A DNA stretch of 64,000 nucleotides from Megaustenia siamemsis (Eukaryota; Mollusca; Gastropoda; Stylommatophora; Ariophantidae): positions 66,100,375 to 66,164,374 of the forward strand of contig JAVIAB010000046.1 in NCBI GenBank assembly GCA_032433765.1. The letters are read 5' to 3'. Below are positions 36,838-46,690 of this stretch, in pieces. The notes under the pieces are model-generated. The model saw only the letters and a program-made list of their open reading frames with translations, was not told where the DNA came from and did no database searches. The first letter of the stretch is position 1; every line of letters begins with the position of its first letter. The position numbers were made by a program, and so were the translations under genes.

Positions 36838-36880
<43 letters not shown>

Positions 36881-36962
36881 TGGATATATATATAGAGAGA
36901 GAGAGAGATGGATATATATATAGAGAGAGAGATGTATATTATATATAGAGAGAGAGAGATGG

Positions 36963-36994
<32 letters not shown>

Positions 36995-37061
36995 GTGGAT
37001 ATATATATATATATAGAGAGAGAGAGAGGTGGATATATATATATATAGAGAGAGAGATAGA

Positions 37062-37093
<32 letters not shown>

Positions 37094-37212
37094 TGGAAAT
37101 ATATATAGAGAGAGGTGGATATATATATAGAGAGAGAGGGAGAGGTGGATATATATATAGAGAGAGAGGGGAGAGGTGGTATATATATATATATAGAGAG
37201 AGAGAGATGGAA

Positions 37213-37254
<42 letters not shown>

Positions 37255-37288
37255 GTGGATATATATATATAGAGAGAGAGAGAATGGA

Positions 37289-37323
<35 letters not shown>

Positions 37324-37367
37324 GTGGATATATATATATAGAGAGAGAGGTGGATATATATATATAT

Positions 37368-37431
<64 letters not shown>

Positions 37432-37434
37432 GAT
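36256..37434. repeat. (TA)n/(GA)n compound microsatellite, 1.2 kb
   Basis: About 38 alternating blocks of (TA)n and (GA)n joined by GATGGATA or GAGGTGGATA, with a period around 26-36 bp. The TA blocks reach about 30 bp (36845-36872, 37369-37399). The unit is therefore a compound minisatellite, TA-GA-GGTGG, rather than a simple microsatellite. Long plus and minus open frames here come from the dinucleotide runs. Confidence 0.95.
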
Positions 37435-37916
37435 AGTTTACATTTGACAATAATCTCGTTAGAGAAGTTCACGTGGCTCATTGTTTTCCTCAAATTGACA
37501 CATTATGTGCCGTGTCGTAGTACCACCTTTTGAGAACCCGTGACGTCATCTACCAACGGCCTTGTCCCGTCTCTATCGCCGGCCCTCGCTCAGAAAGCTC
37601 GGTCTCTACACGAACAGGTTTTCCATTTCTCCACTCGTTCCTGTAGCTGCCCATTGGAGTCCCATTCCTGTGTAGAGTCTTTTCAAGTGTCTTTGACACG
37701 ACCAGCGACACACTTTTTTAATGGAGGGGCTCTTTGTTTCCATTCACGTGATTAGCCAGTTTTTGTTTACTGAATGGGGCTCTCTTGAAAGTGTTCTTTT
37801 GACAGTTACATTTACCGGCGTCAAGTGACACATTTCAAAATAGCGAATCTATGCAGTCAGATTTGTAGCATGTAAACGGGACAATCGCATCAACATCGGA
37901 CGGTAAACATGCTGCT
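37435..37916. other. Unique GC-richer island with CRE and E-boxes
   Basis: About 480 bp of non-repeat sequence. It has CACGTG at 37470-37475 and 37745-37750 and TGACGTCA at 37541-37548, a cluster that would suit a regulatory element. A 71-codon plus frame (37540-37755) begins with GTG only, and I see no homology. It ends at the target-site duplication of the LINE. Confidence 0.5.
37541..37548. promoter_or_regulatory. Perfect CRE palindrome TGACGTCA
   Basis: Exact CREB/ATF site in the context CGTGACGTCATC, flanked at 71 and 204 bp by two CACGTG E-boxes. Third and best supported of the three CREs in the window, because it sits in a cluster. Confidence 0.4.
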
Positions 37917-37928
37917 ATTTGGAAAACA
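37917..37928 (+). repeat. Left target-site duplication of LINE
   Basis: ATTTGGAAAACA, repeated exactly at 39077-39088, flanking the LINE fragment. Length (12 bp) and position fit target-primed reverse transcription. Confidence 0.8.
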
Positions 37929-39076
37929 GATTTGGAAAGCAACTATTTTGTAGAAAGAGCCATAGAGGTGAAAACAGATCTATACCTATGTTTCATAGAT
38001 TATACCAAAGCATTTGACAAAGTAAAGCACCAAGAAATAATCAACATTTTAGAAGCATAAACGTAGACAGCAAAGATCTAAGAATAATAAAGAACATGTA
38101 CTGGCAACAAACAACGGCCATAAGAACTGGAAACCATTTGGGAATGTTTCAACAAATAAAACAGGGTGTTAGACAAGGTTGTGTGCTGTCACCAGATTTG
38201 TTTAATATTTCTAGTGAGATTATTTTAAGATCCATAAGGGCATGCCTGGAATAACAATCGGAGGTCATAATATAAATAATCTAAGGTATGCTGATGATAC
38301 AGTCTTAATCGCTAAGAGTGAAAATGAGTTACAAGAAATGTTAGACATTATAGTGAAAGAAAGCAAAAATAAAGGACTCAGCCTTAATAGCAAAAAGACA
38401 GAGGTAATGGTAACAACAAAGAAAAAGACATCGCATCAGTGCAAAATAAAGACAAGTGGAACAATATTAAAACAGGTAAATGAATTTAAATATTTGGGAA
38501 CTTTGTTAACCTCAGACGGAAGATGTACAAAAGAGGTGAGATGCAGAATGGCTCAGGCAAAAGCAGCTTTCCAAAAATGAGGAAGATACTATGCAATCCA
38601 TTTTTGACAATAGAAACAGGAAAAAGAGTTCTTAAATGTTATGTAGAGCCAGTCTTAACATATGGATGTGAATCATGGACAATAGGACAACAACAAGGAA
38701 ATCACTGGAGTCTGTAGAAATGTGGTTTACAGAAGAATGTTGAGAATACCATGGACAGCTAAGAACAGTAATGAAGATGTTCTGAGAGAAGTCAAAACAA
38801 AAAGAGAGCTAATTTCCAATATTAGGAAGAAACAATCATCATTTTTTGGCCATGAAATGAGAAGAGAGCAGCTGAAATATATTGTAACAACTGGGAAAAT
38901 TGAGGGACGAAGAGATAGAGGGAAGCAAAGAGAAAAGATACCAGACAGCTAAGAAAATGGATTGACAGAAGGTCAACAACAGAAATGATAAAGAACTGTC
39001 TAGATCGAAATTTGTGGAGAGACATGATCACCTTCGCCAGCTGGCCCCGTACTTGATGATGATGATGATGGTGATG
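37929..39076 (+). mobile_element. 5'-truncated RTE-type LINE with broken reverse transcriptase
   Basis: Non-LTR retrotransposon fragment, 1148 bp. Reverse-transcriptase motifs appear in order: [15 protein letters not shown] (motif A, about 37989-38030), [16 protein letters not shown] (motif B, from about 38159), and RYADDTVLIA with the catalytic YADD at 38286-38297 (motif C), then EFKYLGTLLTSDGRCTKEV, LTYGCESWTI, RRMLRIPWTAKNSNEDVLRE and FFGHEMRREQLKYI. These C-terminal blocks are typical of RTE/BovB-like elements by my recollection. At least four frameshifts or stops interrupt the frame (near 38058, 38245, 38575 and 38715), so it is dead. The 5' part (endonuclease) is missing. The 3' end is a (GAT)n tail at 39055-39076, as is usual for RTE elements. 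A 12-bp target-site duplication flanks it. Confidence 0.93.
39055..39076 (+). repeat. (GAT)n tail of the LINE
   Basis: Seven GAT-like trinucleotides (one GGT) directly after the end of the RT-family reading frame. RTE elements commonly end in short tandem repeats instead of poly(A), so this marks the element's 3' end. Confidence 0.85.
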
Positions 39077-39088
39077 ATTTGGAAAACA
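39077..39088 (+). repeat. Right target-site duplication of LINE
   Basis: ATTTGGAAAACA, identical to 37917-37928. Its last bases (AAAACA) run directly into the first unit of the following 40-bp array. Confidence 0.8.
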
Positions 39089-41392
39089 CACAGAAATAGA
39101 GATTAGATATGACAATACTTCAACAACATACAGAAATAGAGATTAGACATGGCAATACTTCAACAACACACAGAAATAGAGATTAGATATGACAATACTT
39201 CGACAACACACAGAAATAGAGATTAGACATGACAATACTTCAACAACACACAGAAATAGAGATTAGATATGACGATACTTCAACAACACACAGAAATAGA
39301 GATTAGATATGACAATACTTCAACAACATACAGAAATAGAGATTAGATATGACAATACTTCAACAACACATATAAATAGAGATCAGACATGACAATAATT
39401 CAACAACACACAGAAATAGATATTAGACATGACAATACTTCAACAACAAACAGAAATAGAGATTAGATATGGCAATACTTCATCAACACACAGAAATAGA
39501 GATTAGATATGACAATACTTCAACAACACACAGAAATAGAGATTAGATATGACAATACTTCAACAACACACAGAAATAGAGATTAGATCAGAAATAGAGA
39601 TTAGATACGGCAATACTTCAACAACACACAGAAATAGAGATTAGACATGGCAATACTTCAACAACACACAGAAATAGAGATTAGATACGGCAATACTTCA
39701 AAACACACAGAAATAGAGATTAGACATGGCAATACTACAACAACACACAGAAATAGAGATTAGGCATGGCAATACTTCAACAACACACAGAAATAGAGAT
39801 TAGACATGGCAATACTACAACAACACACAGAAATAGAGATTAGACATGACAATACTTCAACAACACACAGAAATAGAGATTAGACATGGTAATACTTCAA
39901 CAACACACAGAAATAGAGATTAGATACGGCAATACTTCAACAACACACAGAAATAGAGATTAGACATGGCAATACTTCAACAACACACAGAATAGAGATT
40001 AGACATGGCAATACTTCAACAACACACAGAAATAGAGATTAGACATGGCAATACTACAACAACACACAGAAATAGAGATTAGACATGACAATACTTCAAC
40101 AACACACAGAAATAGAGATTAGACATGGCATACTTCAACAACACACAGAAATAGAGATTAGATACGGCAATATTTCAACAACACACAGGAATAGAGATTA
40201 GACATGGCAATACTTCAACAACACACAGAAATAGAGATTAGACATGGCAATACTTCAACAACACACAGAAATAGAGATTAGACATGGCAATACTTCAACA
40301 AACACAGAAATAGAGATTAGACATGGCAATACTTCAACATAACACAGAAATAGAGATTAGACATGGCAATACTTCAACAACACACAGAAATAGAGATTAG
40401 ACATGGCAATACTACAACAACACACAGAAATAGAGATTAGACATGGCAATACTCCAACAACACACAGAAATAGAGATTAGACATGGCAATACTACAACAA
40501 AACACAGAAATAGAGATTAGACATGACAATACTTCAACAACACACAGAAATAGAGATTAGACATGGCAATACTTCAACAACACACAGAAATAGAGATTAG
40601 ATACGGCAATACTTCAACAACACCAGAAATATAGATTAGACATGGCAATACTTCAACAACACACAGAAATGGAGATTAGACATGGCAATACTTCAACAAC
40701 ACACAGAAATAGAGATTAGACATGGCAATACTTCACAACACACAGAAATAGAGATTAGACATGGCAATACTTCAACAAAACACAGAAATAGTGATTAGAC
40801 ATGGCAATACGTCAACAACACACAGAAATAGAGATTAGACATGGCAATACTACAACAACACACGAAATAGAGATTAGACATGGCAATACTTCAACAACAC
40901 ACAGAAATAGAGATTAGATATGGCAATACTACAACAACACACAGAAATAGAGATTAGATATGGGCAATACTTCAAGACACACAGAAATAGAGATTAGACA
41001 TGGCAATACTTCAACAACACACAGAAATAGAGATTAGACATGGCAATACTTAAAACAACACACAGAAATAGAGATTAGACATGGCAATACTTCAACAAAC
41101 ACACAGAAATAGAGATTAGACATGGCAATACTTCAACAACACACAGAAATAGAGATTAGATACGGCAATACTTCAACAACACACAGAAATATAGATTAGA
41201 CATGGCAAATACTACAAACACACAGAAATGGAGATTAGACATGGCAATACTTCAACAACACACAGAAATAGAGATTAGACATGGCAATATTCAACAACAC
41301 ACAGAAATAGAGATTAGATATGGCATACTTCAACAACACACAGAAATAGAGATTAGACATGGCAATACTTCAACAACACACATAAATACTTT
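39083..41392. repeat. 40-bp minisatellite array, about 58 copies
   Basis: About 58 copies of a 40-bp unit, AACACACAGAAATAGAGATT then AGACATGGCAATACTTCAAC. The left third has mainly AGATATGACAATAC, the rest AGACATGGCAATAC, with AGATACGGC and ACTACAAC variants recurring at regular distances. One partial unit occurs near 39585. The first unit starts inside the LINE's right target-site duplication. Confidence 0.96.
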
Positions 41393-41404
41393 ACATCATT
41401 ACAG

Positions 41405-41672
41405 TTGGCCCCCTTATCGTCGAAGAAGAGAGAGTTAGATGAGGGACAATCCACAGAGGGTAAAAAGTACAAGCCCTATGACCCGTTAGCAAACACTACC
41501 AGCTGATGTGCGGGATGTATATCAACAAAAACTGGTCAGTATAAACACTCACGCTAGTATAAATAAAACAGTTTCCACATATACTTTCTTCCACTCACCT
41601 GATCGTCCATTCATCACAGACTGGTCTATTCTTTTAAGAGATGTGTCTGATACTCAGACAACTCGTTTTTAA
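41405..41672 (+). pseudogene. Possible 5' part of a broken exon, unknown protein
   Basis: Directly after the 40-bp array a possible acceptor (TTACATCATTACAG) is followed in phase 0 by a protein-like frame starting LAPLSSKKRELDEGQST and reaching KKYKPYDPLAN. A one-base shift near 41495 moves the good frame to LPADVRDVYQQKLVSINTH and on to FHSPDRPFITDWSILLRD, ending at TAA 41670-41672 within a run of five T. The family is not recognised. Composition and lack of repeats set it apart from its surroundings. The next open frame (41641-41991) begins in a third register across the T run, so the two may be one exon with frameshifts, from decay or assembly error. Confidence 0.4.
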
Positions 41673-41991
41673 AATTAATTATGGTCACCATCTTATCCTC
41701 CGGCACAGAGAGGATGGAGATTTACGCTTCTTCCACGCATCCCTTAATAATTCAGCTGCTCTCGAGTTCCCGAAGTTAGTCTATAATCGTGAGGATTTCA
41801 CACGGTTTGTAGACTCTTTAAAAGAGCACGATCCATCGCCACAGGTCTACTCAACAGAGCCGATACTAAGTGGATGGTGGAGCATTCCGCCACCGGTTTT
41901 TATTTATTTCAATCCATGGCTTCACGATCGGCTGATTAGTCATCACGTTCAAGCTTGTGTGGTCAAAGCGGAAAGTGAGGTGGGAGGGTGA
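41641..41991 (+). CDS. Hypothetical protein ORF, 116 codons
   Basis: ATG-started frame ending in TGA, non-repetitive, with ordinary amino-acid composition. It includes INYGHHLILRHREDGDLRFF, SAALEFPKLVYNREDFTRFV, LSGWWSIPPPVFIYFNPW and LHDRLISHHVQACVVKAESE. It has no signal peptide or transmembrane segment. I do not recognise the family. The protein-like part seems to begin around 41670, where the preceding frame stops in a T5 homopolymer, so the true product may start upstream and the ATG at 41641 may be incidental. No polyadenylation signal is seen close downstream; AG-rich microsatellites follow. A domesticated transposon or viral gene is possible but unsupported. Confidence 0.45.
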   Translation: MCLILRQLVFKINYGHHLILRHREDGDLRFFHASLNNSAALEFPKLVYNREDFTRFVDSLKEHDPSPQVYSTEPILSGWWSIPPPVFIYFNPWLHDRLISHHVQACVVKAESEVGG

Positions 41992-42178
41992 TATGGTAGG
42001 AGAGAAGACTAGGAGGGGGTTTACGAGAACGGGGGAGAGAGAGAGAGAGAGAGAGGTTAAATTTTACTGTGCAAGTATTAAAATATCTGTTCTCTGATGA
42101 ATTATTAAAATTATAATTGTCAAAATTATATAGAAAGCGTCATATTTGTTTGTTTTACTTGTCTTTGTTAATTCACTT

Positions 42179-42212
<34 letters not shown>

Positions 42213-42499
42213 CATAGAGAGAGAGATAGGGATAGAGAGAGAGAGCGAACCACTAATACTGATGAACAATCGAGAGCTAGCACATGCTTTCCTCCCTTTT
42301 CAAATCATCATAACACACTATTTATTTACAAGCCCACACATATCGTGAGGCAGTGCGCATCACGAGGTCACCTATGCTCACCGAGGTCTCGCTGTGTTGG
42401 TTGGTTTGTCTTCCTGCGTGTATACTTTCTATATATACAAAAAAACAGGACATTAACGCAGGAAAACGGAAATTTAGGATGCATTAACCCCCTTCTATA
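41992..42499. other. Unique spacer with (GA)n microsatellites
   Basis: Contains (GA)n runs at about 42031-42054 and 42182-42245 in otherwise unique AT-rich sequence. A 68-codon plus frame (42345-42551) runs into the next array and has no support. Confidence 0.6.
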
Positions 42500-42966
42500 C
42501 TACTCTTGTGTAAATCATGATGTAGGAAAGGAAAACTTGTGTAAATCGTGATGTAGGAAAGGAAAACTTGTGTAAATCGTGATGTAGGAAAGGAAAACTT
42601 GTGTAAATCGTGATGTAGGAAAGGAAAACTTTGGAAATCATGATGTAGGAAAGGAAAACTTGTGTAAATCGTGATGTAGGAAAGGAAAACTTGTGTAAAT
42701 CGTGATGTAGGAAAGGAAAACTTGTGTAAATCGTGATGTAGGAAAGGACAACTTGTGTAAATCGTGATGTAGGAAAGGAAAACTTGTGTAAATCGTGATG
42801 TAGGAAAGGAAAACTTGTGTAAATCATGATGTAGGAAAGGAAACTTGTGTAAATCGTGATGTAGGAAAGGAAAACTTGTGTAAATCGTGATGTAGGAAAG
42901 GAAAACTTGTGTAAATCGTGATGTAGGAAATGAAAACTTTGGAAATCATGATGTAGGAAAGGAGAA
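42500..42966. repeat. 31-bp minisatellite array, about 15 copies
   Basis: About 15 copies of a 31-bp unit, GTGATGTAGGAAAGGAAAAC then TTGTGTAAATC. Copies with TTTGGAAATCATG occur near 42630 and 42938, bounding an inner block of about 308 bp, which suggests duplication of a ten-unit segment. Confidence 0.94.
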
Positions 42967-43165
42967 ATCATGAAATGGAAATCATTAAAAGACATTGATT
43001 GTCATCATCATCATCCAGCTGCTTGTCGCTGTTGGAACTTAGTTCGCGCGACAACTGAACTGACGTTTCCATTGTCCTTCTGCAGGATATCCAGCGTCTG
43101 CAAGTGTTCCAGGGTAACATGTGATAGATAATGAAAGACATAACCTTGCTATAGACCAACAACTG
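42967..43165. other. Unique island, possible minus-strand coding remnant
   Basis: On the minus strand, between a possible acceptor (GTTGGTCTATAG, about 43147) and a stop at about 43014, one frame reads YLSHVTLEHLQTLDILQKDN then GNVSSVVARTKFQQRQAAG, which looks like helical protein. It runs into (GAT)n on the same strand. No good donor is visible. It could be a last exon or a decayed fragment; I make no functional claim. Confidence 0.25.
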
Positions 43166-43466
43166 GTTCTAAACAGTGAAGATACAACTAAGGGATTAGC
43201 GAACACTAAACAATGAAGATACAACTAAGGGATTAGCGAACACTAAACAGTGAAGATACAACTAAGGGATTAGCGAACACTAAACAATGAAGATACAACT
43301 AAGGGATTAGCGAACACTAAACAATGAAGATACAACTAAGAGCTTAGCAAACACTAAACAGTGAAGATACAACTAAGAGCTTAGCAAACACTAAACAGTG
43401 AAGATACAACTAAGGGATTAGCGAACACTAAACAATGAAGATACAACTAAGGGATTAGCCAACTAG
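43166..43466. repeat. 37-bp tandem repeat A, about 8 copies
   Basis: About eight copies of a 37-bp unit, GAAGATACAACTAAGGGATT then AGCGAACACTAAACAAT. Two adjacent copies carry AGAGCTTAGCAAAC. The following 43467-43664 is unique, with a few related words (AATGAAGATCTAACC). Confidence 0.93.
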
Positions 43467-43664
43467 ACCTGACGTTCTCTATTAACAAGATCAGCCATCT
43501 GCTGGAGAAATCCACACTTTGGCAAAGATGTCTGCTAAATAATGAAGATCTAACCACCTTGACAAACAAAAGGTACAAATAATGACCAAGAAAACACTTT
43601 GGCAAAGATGTAGACTTAACAGAGACTATCTAAACTTTAGTCACAGCCCTATACATAACAGTCA

Positions 43665-44264
43665 AGCTTAAAACTCCGGTACAGTCCCACAATAAACTGT
43701 GAAGTATCAAACTTCGGTACAGTCCCACAATAAACTGTGAAGTATCAAACTTCGTTACAGTCCTACAATAAACTGTGAAGTATCAAACTCCGGTACAGTC
43801 CCACAATAAACTGTGAAGTATCAAACTTCGGTACAGTCCCACAATAAACTGTGAAGTATCAAACTTCGGTACAGTCCCACAATAAACTGTGAAGTATAAA
43901 ACTTCGTTACAGTCCTACAATAAACTGTCAAGCTTAAAACTTCGGTACAGTCCTACAATAAACTGTGAAGCATAAAACTTCGGTACAGTCCTACAATAAA
44001 CTGTGAAGCATAAAACTTCGGTACAGTCCTACAATAAACTGTGAAGCATAAAACTTCGGTACAGTCCTACAATAAACTGTGAAGCATAAAACTTCGGTAC
44101 AGTCCTACAATAAACTGTGAAGTATAAAACTTCGGTACAGTCCTACAATAAACTGTCAAGCTTAAAACTTCGGTACAGTCCTACAATAAACTGTGAAGCA
44201 TAAAACTTCGGTACAGTCCTACAATAAACTGTGAAGTATAAAACTTCGGTACAGGTCTACACTT
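43665..44264. repeat. 37-bp tandem repeat B, about 16 copies
   Basis: About 16 copies of a 37-bp unit, AAACTTCGGTACAGTCCTAC then AATAAACTGTGAAGTAT. The left copies have CCCAC and TATCAAAC, the right ones CCTAC and CATAAAAC. GTCAAGCTTAAAAC variants at 43660, 43927 and 44155 mark a segmental repeat of about 230-270 bp. Confidence 0.94.
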
Positions 44265-44364
44265 AAACAATTGTGAGGACAGAATGTAGCCATTCTTCCT
44301 ACATTATCTGCATTCTCCCTACATTCTCTGCATTCTCCCTACATTCTCGATCACTTCTATATGC

Positions 44365-44600
44365 TCACTACCGTAGCGAGGTGGTTAGTCTACTGAACAT
44401 GTAGGTCAGAGTTCACTTCCTCAGTTCAAGTCTCAAGTTTAGGGACCGCAACTCTTAGCCTGAGATGACGGCTATCGAGCGGCATAGCGTAATGCTGAAC
44501 ACGTCACATACGCTACTCGTCATTGAGTCAACATAGGCCTCGAGGAGTCACTTGGATCACAATTGACTTGGATTTTGTTGTTGCCGGTTTTGTTGTTCAC
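44365..44600 (+). mobile_element. tRNA-derived SINE
   Basis: A roughly 235-bp element whose head contains RNA polymerase III promoter-like boxes: TAGCGAGGTGG at 44374-44384 (A box) and AGTTCAAGTCT at 44423-44433 (B box), about 49 bp apart, as in tRNA-related SINEs. The body continues with non-repeat sequence (for example ATGACGGCTATCGAGCGG) and ends in a TTG-rich tail (TTTTGTTGTTGCCGG, about 44570-44598). I find no clear target-site duplication, so the ends are approximate. A degenerate true tRNA is unlikely because the acceptor stem does not pair. Three short CATTCTCCCTA-like repeats precede it (44290-44348). Confidence 0.65.
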
Positions 44601-44602
44601 AA

Positions 44603-46690
44603 ACACTCGCACCATTCTCTTACACCTTCATTGATTCAATACTTACATCTCTTACACCTTCATTAATTCAATACTTACATCTATTACACCTTCATTGATT
44701 CAATACTCACATCTCTTATACCTTCATTGATTTAGTACTTACATCTCTTATACCTTCATTTATTCAATACTTACATCTCTTATACCTTCATTGATTTAAT
44801 ACTTACATCTCTTACACCTTCATTGATTCAATACTTACATCTCTTACACCTTCATTAATTCAATACTCACATCTCTTACACCTTCATTGATTCAATACTC
44901 ACATCTCTTATACCTTCATTGTTTTATACTTACATCTCTTACACCTTCATTGATTCAATACTTACATCTCTTATACCTTCATTGATTCAATACTTACATC
45001 TCTTATACCTTCATTGATTCAATACTTACATCTCTTATACCTTCATTGATTCAATACTTACATCTCTTATACCTTCATTGATTTAATACTTACATCTCTT
45101 ATACCTTCATTGATTCAATACTTACGTCTCTTATACCTTCATTGATTTAATACTTACATCTCTTATACCTTCATTGATTTCATACTTACATCTCTTATAC
45201 CTTCATTGATTCAGTACTCACATCTCTTATACCTTCATTGATTCAATACTTACATCTCTTATACCTTCATTGATTTAATACTTACATCTCTTATACCTTC
45301 ATTGATTCAATACTCTCATCTTTTATACCTTCATTGATTTAGTACTTACATCTCTTATACCTTCATTTATTCAATACTTACATCTATTACACCTTCATTG
45401 ATTCAATACTCACATCTCTTATACCTTCATTGATTTAGTACTTACATCTCTTATACCTTCATTTATTCAATACTTACATCTCTTATACCTTCATTGATTT
45501 AATACTTACATCTCTTACACCTTCATTGATTCAATACTTACATCTCTTACACCTTCATTAATTCAATACTCACATCTCTTACACCTCATTGATTCAATAC
45601 TCACATCTCTTATACCTTCATTGATTTTATACTTACATCTCTTACACCTTCATTGATTCAATACTTACATCTCTTATACCTTCATTGATTCAATACTTAC
45701 ATCTCTTATACCTTCATTGATTCAATACTTACATCTCTTATACCTTCATTGATTCAATACTTACATCTCTTATACCTTCATTGATTTAATACTTACATCT
45801 CTTATACCTTCATTGATTCAATACTTACATCTCTTATACCTTCATTGATTTAATACTTACATCTCTTATACCTTCATTGATTTCATACTTACATCTCTTA
45901 TACCTTCATTGATTCAGTACTCACATCTCTTATACCTTCATTGATTTAGTACTTACATCTCTTATACCTTCATTTATTCAATACTTACATCTCTTTATAC
46001 CTTCATTGATTTAATACTTACATCTCTTACACCTCATTGATTCAATACTTACATCTCTTACACCTTCATTAATTCAATACTCACATCTCTTACACCTTCA
46101 TTGATTCAATACTCACATCTCTTATACCTTCATTGATTTTATACTTACATCTCTTACACCTTCATTGATTCAATACTTACATCTCTTACACCTTCATTGA
46201 TTCAATACTTACATCTCTTATACCTTCATTGATTCAATACTTACATCTCTTATACCTTCATTGATTCAATACTTACATCTCTTATACCTTCATTGATTTT
46301 ATACTTACATCTCTTATACCTTCATTGATTCAATACTTACATCTCTTATACCTTCATTGATTTAATACTTACATCTCTTATACCTTCATTGATTTCATAC
46401 TTACATCTCTTATACCTTCATTGATTCAGTACTCACATCTCTTATACCTTCATTGATTTAATACTTACATCTCTTACACCTTCATTGATTCAATACTTAC
46501 ATCTTTTACACCTTCATTAATTCAATACTCACATCTCTTACACCTTCATTGATTCAATACTCACATCTCTTATACCTTCATTGATTTTATACTTACATCT
46601 CTTACACCTTCATTGATTCAATACTTACATCTCTTATACCTTCATTGATTCAATACTTACATCTCTTATACCTTCATTGATTTCATACTC
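44603..46690. repeat. 32-bp minisatellite array, about 65 copies
   Basis: About 65 copies of a 32-bp unit, CTTATACCTTCATTGATTCA then ATACTTACATCT. Variants: TACACC, GATTTAATAC, GATTTAGTAC, TTTATTC, ATTAATTC, ACTCACATC. The variant TCATTAATTCAATACTCAC recurs near 44855, 45556, 46069 and 46516, and TTTAGTAC followed by TTTATTC near 44730, 45336, 45431 and 45945, so blocks of about 0.45-0.7 kb have been duplicated. Confidence 0.95.

Noticed and set aside
44374..44433. A functional tRNA gene
   Set aside because: A- and B-box-like words are present, but arms do not pair into a complete cloverleaf and a SINE body and tail follow, so I call it a SINE.
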